Of a stretch of 12,466 nucleotides of DNA, positions 7,393 to 12,466 are shown piece after piece. How positions within the stretch are numbered: the stretch's first letter is position 1; the number at the start of each line of letters is the position of its first letter. Made by a program: the position numbers and the translations under genes. Under the pieces are notes generated by a model. It did not search any database. It saw only the letters and a program-made list of their open reading frames with translations, and was not told the DNA's origin. This stretch comes from an uncultured Mailhella sp. (GTDB lineage Bacteria > Desulfobacterota > Desulfovibrionia > Desulfovibrionales > Desulfovibrionaceae): contig CAJTSU010000105.1 of assembly GCA_910579055.1 (NCBI GenBank), forward strand, positions 1-12,466. Reading direction: 5' to 3'.

Positions 7393-7570
7393 GGCGGGCA
7401 GTACGCCCCCGCCGTCACGTCCGGGGGAAATGACGGGCAAGCGAGGCTGCTGACGAAGTCCGCAGTCTCGCCCATGTGGAACATGGGCGAAAGGCATGTA
7501 TCCACGGCCGGCTCGCTTGCGCCTTTGTGCGGCTTCGCCGCCCAGAGGCTCCGCTCCGCGAAGCGGGGGT
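7393..7570. repeat. Structured dispersed repeat, copy A
   Basis: A run of hairpins fills most of the 288-base spacer. They are GGCGGG (7393-7398) with CCCGCC (7408-7413); CCGTCA (7412-7417) with TGACGG (7431-7436); GCGAGGCTGC (7441-7450) with GCAGTCTCGC (7462-7471, one G-T pair); and GCCCATGT (7470-7477) with ACATGGGC (7481-7488). Bases 7493-7521 are identical over 29 positions to 12376-12404. GC-rich sequence with TCCGCGAAGC (7555-7564) follows. Open frames across it show no real coding signal. It is not an insertion sequence, as no transposase is present. Confidence 0.7.
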
Positions 7571-7599
7571 TGTCATCACTCCGCGGCTGAATAACATCG

Positions 7600-8343
7600 C
7601 TATTGCCAAAAACGCTCCACCTTGGCGGGCGGCAGGTTGCGGGGAATGAAGCGGTGCATGTCCCTCCGGAAGCCGTGCCGCGTATAGGGCGATTCTCCCA
7701 GCAAGGCATACGTGAACTGGATGACGCATCCGTGCGATCCGATCACGCTTCGCACCTGCGCAAGAATCGCCTCACGCAGAGAGGCGGGAAAATTCATCAG
7801 CGGCAGGGACGACACCACAGCCAGCACCTGATCCGATTCCGGCATATACGAAGACAACATGGCGGCATCGCCCTGCACAATGTTCAAACCCGGGAATTTT
7901 CCGCGCAGAATGCGGCAGAATTCAGCGGAGCGCTCAAGCACCAGCAGGCGGGACGGAGCAATACCGCTTGCCAGAATAGCCCTGGTCACGGAGCCGGTTC
8001 CCGCGCCGATTTCGACCACCAGCCCCTCGCCGTCCGGGATACAAGCGGCCATACAAGACGCCAGTTGCACGCCGCTGGGGCAAATGGCCCCCACAGTTCG
8101 CGGATGGCGTACAAGTTCGGCTGCAAAGCGGGGCACATTCTGCCCCCTGTGCCAGACCGCGCGCCCGTTGTGCAGAACGCGAAGACCAATCCGGCGTATG
8201 TTTCCGGGAAGCTGTACGGGAATGCCCGATTTCTTGCGGCCGCGGGGGACTTCATTCCACTTCTCGAAGCGCCCCCTGAAGCCTTCCATCACAGGGTTTA
8301 AGCGAACCAATATTCCCAAACCGCTTAACCAGCGTGTTTTCAT
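7600..8343 (-). CDS. Class I SAM-dependent methyltransferase, PmtA-like (phospholipid N-methyltransferase family)
   Basis: This 247-residue protein has a Rossmann methyltransferase fold. Motif I is VVEIGAGTG (109-117), binding S-adenosylmethionine. The acidic motif II residue is E137 in LLVLERS, the GDA of motif III is at 158-160, and SSLPLMNFP (178-186) is the substrate-side motif IV. The segment VRHPRTVGAICPSGVQLA (78-95) before motif I is characteristic of the PmtA type, which methylates phosphatidylethanolamine. Related enzymes act on other lipids or on rRNA, so the lipid assignment is probable, not certain. The 75-residue basic N-terminal region may lie on the membrane surface. Start 8343 is supported by CGGAG upstream; the in-frame start at 8463 would put a leader hairpin into coding sequence. 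The gene follows the acyl-CoA synthetase gene by 242 bases and seems to have its own promoter. Confidence 0.8.
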   Translation of the reverse strand: MKTRWLSGLGILVRLNPVMEGFRGRFEKWNEVPRGRKKSGIPVQLPGNIRRIGLRVLHNGRAVWHRGQNVPRFAAELVRHPRTVGAICPSGVQLASCMAACIPDGEGLVVEIGAGTGSVTRAILASGIAPSRLLVLERSAEFCRILRGKFPGLNIVQGDAAMLSSYMPESDQVLAVVSSLPLMNFPASLREAILAQVRSVIGSHGCVIQFTYALLGESPYTRHGFRRDMHRFIPRNLPPAKVERFWQ

Positions 8344-8415
8344 GGAGTCTCCGAATATCGAAGTTTTTCCTGCTCTGTTGGAGCCATTCTGTGCGGGATA
8401 TCTCAATCCACAGCC

Positions 8416-8457
8416 GCCCCATCCGCCGACTGACTCACCAGCCGACGGATACGGGGC
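8416..8457 (-). promoter_or_regulatory. Imperfect hairpin in the methyltransferase leader
   Basis: GCCCC (8416-8420) pairs with GGGGC (8453-8457), and ATCCG (8421-8425) with CGGAT (8446-8450), with a two-base bulge and more scattered pairs (CG, CTG) inside. It would form at the very start of the transcript from the candidate promoter at 8467-8496. It matches no riboswitch I know. It may affect mRNA stability or binding of a regulator. Confidence 0.35.
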
Positions 8458-8466
8458 GTACAAAAA

Positions 8467-8496
8467 AAGATTTCAGCGGCTCCGTTGTTTTGTCAA
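8467..8496 (-). promoter_or_regulatory. Possible promoter of the methyltransferase gene
   Basis: On the minus strand a perfect -35 TTGACA (8491-8496) is followed after 18 bases by AATCTT (8467-8472), a poor -10 with three of six consensus positions. The start codon is about 120 bases further on. The -35 match is strong and the -10 weak, so an activator may be needed or the site may be chance. Confidence 0.3.
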
Positions 8497-8551
8497 GCTC
8501 ACTTTTCCCATTGCTCTGTAGTAGATCTGTAAGGATAGTTGAGCCTTTCCC

Positions 8552-8564
8552 GCCGCGCTGCGGC
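8552..8564. terminator. Small hairpin after the acyl-CoA synthetase gene
   Basis: GCCGC (8552-8556) and GCGGC (8560-8564) form a 5-bp stem with a three-base loop, 21 bases past the stop codon. On the minus strand no T-run follows it, so it is a doubtful terminator; the AGTTTT run lies on the other side. Confidence 0.25.
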
Positions 8565-8585
8565 AGTTTTCAAACATTGAACGCT

Positions 8586-11009
8586 CTACGATGTCACAAT
8601 GCGCGGGCAGGAGCACTTCAGCGTCTCGGCGGAAAGACGGGCTTCCATATATAATGATAGTACGGAAATGGCCCGGTCGCACACCGCAAAGGTCGGAATG
8701 TCCCGCTCCTTGAGCGCCCGGCGCAACGGCTCGAACAATTCCCCGCCATCCACGACCGCCACCAGAGGCTTGGCGCTGCCCTTCCTCACTTTGCCGAGGC
8801 GGGCCGCAATGCCCTCCGGCGCGTCCATACTGAAATTCTCGCGGGAATCGCCGGCATCACTGCCCGCCAGGGTATGCGTCACCGGTGAAAGAGGATCCAG
8901 GCCGATGACCACCGCATCAATGTTGTCATCTTCCAGCATGAGCTCAGCCATGCGGGCATGCATTTCATCATCCGCAGCGGGAGTGATATCCAGAGGGTTA
9001 CTGATTGTCACCAGCCGATCCAGATGTTCGGCCGCGACAAGTTCGCTCATGGCCGCTCGCGTGGCGTCGCAAAAACGGCCCAGCGTCATGCTGTACTCAT
9101 CGGCCTGGATGGAATCCGCCATGCCCACAGCCTCAAAGCCCGCCCCGCTGACCACGCCAATCCGCTTGCCCCGGATATGCGCCTTGCTGAAACTTTCCGC
9201 CAGCAAAATGAGATCCTGAAATTCAGTGAAGTTACGGGCCATGATGGCCCCGGCCTGCCGGATGCAGTTTTCACACACCATATAATCGCCGGCCAGCGAC
9301 GCCGTATGGCCGCTGGTGGCGCTTTTGCCCTCCGGCGTGCGCCCAGCCTTGTAAAAAATCACCTGCTTGCCCGCGCACACGGCATCACGCACAGCCCGTG
9401 CAAAAAACAGGCCGTCCAAATCCTTGAATCCCTCAGCGTATACGGCGATGACGTCCACTTCAGAGGAGCGGCTGAAATGGCGCATCATGTCCCCAAGGGT
9501 AAGATCCGTCTGGTTCCCCATGGAGATCAGATACGCGGGCCGCATTTCCGGAGCCTGGCTGAAACGGTTGAGCAGAAAGGCTCCGCTCTGGCTGACCACG
9601 GCCACGCGGCGGGGCGTATCGTTTTTGTCCCGCGGCAGTTTGGCAGAGGGGATGAACCAGGTGTCGTAACATCCGGGGCGGGAAATAACCCCCATGCAGT
9701 TGGCCCCCAGAAACACCGGGCCGCCATCGCCGCGCCTGTGGGCGGCGGTAATACGCTCCGCCATGCGGGCGGCCATTTCCCTGCTGTCTTCCGTTTCTCC
9801 CATGCCGCCGGGGATCAGCATGACGCTGTGCGCCGCGTTTCTTTCGATGATTTCATTCACCACAGCAGGAACCCGGGGCGCGCTGATCGCCACGATGAAC
9901 AGATCCAGCGGCTCAGACAGTGCCGACAGATCCGGCACGCAACGCACGCCTTCGGCATCAGAGCCGCCTTCCCGCACAATACGCACCTGTTTCGGGTCAA
10001 ACCCCGAAGCCAGAATATTTTCCAGAATAATACGCCCGAAGTTCCGCCGGGTGGCGGAAACGCCCACAATTCCGATGCTGCGCGGGTGCAGCAGCCTGTC
10101 TATTGCGGCTATGGGGCGGCCCGGCGCGCTCTCTCCCGGCAGGGAGAAACGGCACATGCCGTCCAGCGGAACCATCAGATAATCGGTGAAGGTGAAAGGA
10201 TTGATTTCCAGCTCATCAATCACAAAAGGAGCATCAGGATTACAGGGGGAAAAATGATTGCCCAGCCGGATAAACGATTCAAAACATTCGATGAGCTGGT
10301 CATCCGTGACGATCCGGCGCTGCCCCCGTGTAAGCCCGGCCAGCTTGCGGTAGGAAACCGTTTTGCGAAACAGTTCAAAAAACGCGTGTCCGTCCGTCAT
10401 TTCCGTGAGAGAGGCCACTATGGCCTGCCCCTTGCGGAAGCGTTCGGCATACAATTCCGTATCCGTTCCCCCCAGCCCCGCGCTGATCACCATGCCGAAC
10501 TCGCGGGTACGGCGCAGGCCCACAATCAGTTCGTTGCCAAAGGCCGAAGAATCCGGCGGCATGAACTGCACCTGGAGCACCCCCTGCAAATCGCCCGCCA
10601 CGGCATTCCGCAGCGCCGCGCCTTCCAGCCCCCGGTATGCCGCAGGCGCGGCGTCCTGATGACGCTCGATCCATTCGGCGTAACGCTCGGGCACTTCAGA
10701 CAGCATACGCCGGACAGCGGAACGGATCTTGTCCGGTGTTTTCGGCACAATGCGCACTCCGCCCACTTCCGTCTTGTGGACAATGGAAGGCGACACGATC
10801 TTGAGCACGGCCATATCTCCCGGCAGCGCCATGACCTCTTCCTCCACCGGGCGGGCGTTTTTGGGCAGAAATATGCTTTTGGGCGGAGTTTCCGACCCCG
10901 AAAGCGCCAGCAAATTGTATACCTCATACTCATACAGGAAATTGCGCCCTTCCTGGCGGGCGTTGCGAAACATTTCCGCTATGGGCTGGTATTCTATAGT
11001 CAGATCCAT
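8586..11009 (-). CDS. ADP-forming acyl-CoA synthetase (acetate-CoA ligase type), ATP-grasp/CoA-binding fusion
   Basis: This 807-residue enzyme belongs to the NDP-forming acyl-CoA synthetase superfamily, which interconverts acyl-CoA, ADP and phosphate with a carboxylate, CoA and ATP. Residues 1-280 are the ATP-grasp (beta) part, with VHKTEVGGVRI (77-87, histidine H78) and ELEINP (266-271) for metal and nucleotide binding. Residues 305-455 are the CoA-binding part, with HPRSIGIVGVS (308-318) and GANCMGV (435-441). Residues 465-790 are the succinyl-CoA-ligase-like part, with VVSQSGAF (471-478) and SGHTASLAG (566-574), where H568 matches the phosphohistidine. The order is beta-alpha, whereas many fused members and the Pat acetyltransferases place CoA binding first. 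No acetyltransferase domain is seen. The start has AAAGGTGAG upstream. Likely role: ATP from acyl-CoA during fermentation of organic or amino acids; the acyl group is unknown. Cytoplasmic. Confidence 0.9.
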   Translation of the reverse strand: MDLTIEYQPIAEMFRNARQEGRNFLYEYEVYNLLALSGSETPPKSIFLPKNARPVEEEVMALPGDMAVLKIVSPSIVHKTEVGGVRIVPKTPDKIRSAVRRMLSEVPERYAEWIERHQDAAPAAYRGLEGAALRNAVAGDLQGVLQVQFMPPDSSAFGNELIVGLRRTREFGMVISAGLGGTDTELYAERFRKGQAIVASLTEMTDGHAFFELFRKTVSYRKLAGLTRGQRRIVTDDQLIECFESFIRLGNHFSPCNPDAPFVIDELEINPFTFTDYLMVPLDGMCRFSLPGESAPGRPIAAIDRLLHPRSIGIVGVSATRRNFGRIILENILASGFDPKQVRIVREGGSDAEGVRCVPDLSALSEPLDLFIVAISAPRVPAVVNEIIERNAAHSVMLIPGGMGETEDSREMAARMAERITAAHRRGDGGPVFLGANCMGVISRPGCYDTWFIPSAKLPRDKNDTPRRVAVVSQSGAFLLNRFSQAPEMRPAYLISMGNQTDLTLGDMMRHFSRSSEVDVIAVYAEGFKDLDGLFFARAVRDAVCAGKQVIFYKAGRTPEGKSATSGHTASLAGDYMVCENCIRQAGAIMARNFTEFQDLILLAESFSKAHIRGKRIGVVSGAGFEAVGMADSIQADEYSMTLGRFCDATRAAMSELVAAEHLDRLVTISNPLDITPAADDEMHARMAELMLEDDNIDAVVIGLDPLSPVTHTLAGSDAGDSRENFSMDAPEGIAARLGKVRKGSAKPLVAVVDGGELFEPLRRALKERDIPTFAVCDRAISVLSLYMEARLSAETLKCSCPRIVTS

Positions 11010-11065
11010 GAAGACTCACCTTTCTGAAGAGACATCGTGCACGTCAAATCGCTGAAAACAGATCA

Positions 11066-11101
11066 GCCGGCTTTTCCCGAAATTTAACGGGAAAAGCCGG
11101 C
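11066..11101 (-). terminator. Strong hairpin terminator after the Tim44-like gene
   Basis: A perfect 14-bp stem, GCCGGCTTTTCCCG (11066-11079) with CGGGAAAAGCCGGC (11088-11101), has an eight-base A/T loop. It lies 36 bases past the stop of the Tim44-like gene and 56 bases before the acyl-CoA synthetase start. On the minus strand TGATCTGTTTTC follows, a partial T-run. It likely separates the two genes' transcription. Confidence 0.7.
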
Positions 11102-11137
11102 CGTCTCATCACAGCTTCCGAAGACTCTTCCCCCCAG

Positions 11138-12061
11138 CTAGGCCATCTGCTGAATGCCGTCCAGACGCCAGGAATTGTCGCCATGCCTGCTGCGCACAAA
11201 GTGCCACAATTCGCGCACCTGTTCCGGGTTGGCCTGCTCGGGGTCTTCACGCATCAGCACATCAAAGAACACCGAAACCCGCTGTTCGTCGCCCTCTTCA
11301 CGCACTTCCACTACCGAAGCATCCACCTTGAGCACCTGAGTCACGCCAGGATTGGGATCTTCCTCGTACTGGGCGCGCAGCTCACGCAGCACAGGAGGCG
11401 TTGCAAACTGGGCAATATCGTCCAGATCCCGGCGATCCCAGGATTCCTGAAGGCGGTTGTAGGCCATTTTCGCCCCAAGCAGAAATTCCTCCTGATTAAA
11501 ATCAGCGGGAATAGCCGAGGCCTGACGCATATCGTAGGTCTGCCCGGAACCGGAGACGGCATCTTTCAGGCTGTCCCACGCGGAACCGCCTGAAAAGGCC
11601 CCGGATTGGGAGTCTGTCCGATGGTAGGCGGACTCTGTTCCGTTCTGCTGGTTCGCCTTGAACCGACGGAACAGCTTAATGCCGAAATAGACCAGCAGAC
11701 CGATCAAAATCAGATCCAGCAGGCCACCGCCGGCACCGGCTCCGCCCATGCCGGTACCGGTGCCGGACAACATGGAGCCGATGAAGGTTCCGGCCAGAAG
11801 CCCGCCCAACATACCGCCCCATCCGGGCCGAGCCATGGTTGCCGCACCCGCTCCGGCAGAGGGGCTGGTCTGTCGGCGGAAGGTGTTGCTTTCCTGCCGG
11901 ATTGCACCGCCCGGAGCCGAAGGGGCGGGACGGCTCATGCTCGGCGAACTGCCGAAGCTGCGCCCGCCTCCGATGCGCTTGGCGTCGGCATCGGAGGGAA
12001 TACTCAGAGCAAATGCCGCCATGCAGGCGACGCACAGGGTCAAAACTTTCCATTTTTTCAT
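11138..12061 (-). CDS. Tim44-like domain membrane/exported protein
   Basis: This 307-residue protein has a bacterial Tim44-like layout. Residues 1-27 are a signal peptide (MKKWK, a hydrophobic core, cleavage near ADA before KRI). Residues 28-80 are Ser/Pro/Gly-rich and disordered. Residues 82-113 are Gly-rich and mildly hydrophobic (GGMLGGLLAGTFIGSMLSG). One clear transmembrane helix, LLDLILIGLLVYFGIKLF, is at 114-131, followed by a basic stop, RRFK. The C-terminal domain (about 186-306) matches the Tim44/MRPL45 fold: EEFLLGAKMAYNRLQESWDR opens it and WRLDGIQQ closes it. In mitochondria Tim44 tethers import motor parts; the bacterial role is not settled. The start has GAGGAA upstream, a promoter about 140 bases before it, and a strong terminator after it, so it is probably transcribed alone. 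Confidence 0.88.
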   Translation of the reverse strand: MKKWKVLTLCVACMAAFALSIPSDADAKRIGGGRSFGSSPSMSRPAPSAPGGAIRQESNTFRRQTSPSAGAGAATMARPGWGGMLGGLLAGTFIGSMLSGTGTGMGGAGAGGGLLDLILIGLLVYFGIKLFRRFKANQQNGTESAYHRTDSQSGAFSGGSAWDSLKDAVSGSGQTYDMRQASAIPADFNQEEFLLGAKMAYNRLQESWDRRDLDDIAQFATPPVLRELRAQYEEDPNPGVTQVLKVDASVVEVREEGDEQRVSVFFDVLMREDPEQANPEQVRELWHFVRSRHGDNSWRLDGIQQMA

Positions 12062-12198
12062 TAAATAATTCCTCTATGGTTGGAGCCTTCTCTCACAGGC
12101 AAGGCTACGGGCATACCGCGCCCGAATTGTGCGGACTTTTCCGCGCAGCCCGGATTCCGGAGCTATGTATTCATATCCTGAAGCAGCACTGCAAGTAA

Positions 12199-12226
12199 AG
12201 TATAGACAACGCTTGGTCTGTAACAA
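12199..12226 (-). promoter_or_regulatory. Sigma-70-type promoter of the Tim44-like gene
   Basis: On the minus strand, TTGTTA (12221-12226) and TATACT (12199-12204) are spaced by 16 bases. The -10 matches five of six consensus positions and the -35 four of six. The start codon lies about 138 bases downstream. This is the best promoter match in the window. Confidence 0.5.
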
Positions 12227-12270
12227 AACCGTGTTGAGGGCGTTGCGCGTGACGTGTATTTTTACTGGGC

Positions 12271-12466
12271 ACGCGCGGCAACATCCGCTGCCGCAAAGTC
12301 AGCCCGTGTTCCACACGGGCCAGCGGCAGTCGTCAGGCGACGAAGGAGCCTTACGAATGGCGACAGCGGAGATACGGCATGTATCCACGGCCGGCTCGCT
12401 TGCGTTTTGCGCGGAAAACGCTGTGCTCGCACTCCGTGCCCCTCTCCATGCCGCATGACCATGCGG
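12271..12466. repeat. Structured dispersed repeat, copy B
   Basis: This fills the right end of the 405-base gene-free stretch (12062-12466) and runs off the window. A double stem is formed by CTGCCGC (12288-12294) with GCGGCAG (12323-12329), enclosing GCCCGTGT (12302-12309) with ACACGGGC (12313-12320). The 29-base core at 12376-12404 is identical to 7493-7521. Further hairpins are GCGTTTT/AAAACGC beginning at 12402, and CCGCAT/ATGCGG at 12451-12466. Compared with copy A, about 50 extra bases separate the hairpin from the core. Confidence 0.65.

Noticed and set aside
7393..7488. CRISPR array or insertion-sequence ends in the hairpin cluster
   Set aside because: The hairpins differ from one another, there is no regular repeat-spacer pattern, and no cas or transposase gene is present.
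7383..7729. Minus-strand frames across repeat copy A
   Set aside because: They run through nested hairpins and into the methyltransferase gene out of frame. The shared peptide ASRPWIHA comes only from the repeat core.
8344..8585. tRNA or known small RNA in this gap
   Set aside because: No cloverleaf, CCA-flanked acceptor stem or recognisable conserved RNA motif was found; only the imperfect hairpin at 8416-8457.
8958..11027. Plus-strand open frame of 689 codons
   Set aside because: It lies opposite the acyl-CoA synthetase gene, whose motifs are clear. The plus frame is His/Arg/Gln-rich with no recognisable domain, as expected of a GC-rich antisense shadow.
12129..12458. Plus-strand open frame of 109 codons
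   Set aside because: Most of it translates repeat copy B, including the shared 29-base core. Similar short frames arise wherever the repeat occurs, so it is a likely artefact.

Overview
The window is a moderately GC-rich bacterial chromosomal segment with seven protein genes. Six are on the minus strand; one short gene on the plus strand interrupts them. Gene styles, protein sequences and palindrome-rich spacers suggest a Desulfovibrionaceae-like sulfate reducer (Desulfovibrio/Bilophila group). That placement is an impression from familiarity, with no marker gene to prove it. There is no rRNA, tRNA, CRISPR array or intact insertion sequence.

Layout from left to right: (1) 1-141, a spacer whose first 70 bases carry a nested hairpin resembling the right end of an IS200/IS605-type element. 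(2) 142-1065 (-), a secreted alpha/beta hydrolase. (3) 1172-2083 (-), an unrecognised 303-residue cytosolic protein. (4) 2084-2444, a spacer with a decayed copy of a dispersed repeat. (5) 2445-3944 (-), an MFS multidrug-type exporter. (6) 4172-6916 (-), a 914-residue membrane-anchored protein with a CCHC zinc-knuckle motif, a TPR-like stretch, coiled coils and a charged tail. It is divergent from (7) 6949-7311 (+), a short MoaE-like protein; the two start codons lie only 32 bases apart. (8) 7312-7599, a spacer with repeat copy A. (9) 7600-8343 (-), a PmtA-like SAM methyltransferase with a structured leader. (10) 8586-11009 (-), an ADP-forming acyl-CoA synthetase with the ATP-grasp domain first and the CoA-binding domain second. 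(11) 11138-12061 (-), a Tim44-like exported or membrane protein. (12) 12062-12466, a spacer with a promoter and repeat copy B.

The genes do not form one operon. Gaps of 106 to 361 bases separate them, several gaps hold hairpins or terminators, and the functions (efflux, CoA-thioester energy metabolism, lipid methylation, cofactor synthesis, envelope proteins) do not make one pathway. The most unusual items are the zinc-knuckle membrane protein facing the MoaE-like gene, and the structured intergenic repeat. Two repeat copies share a 29-base identical core and hairpins that differ by a compensatory base-pair change.
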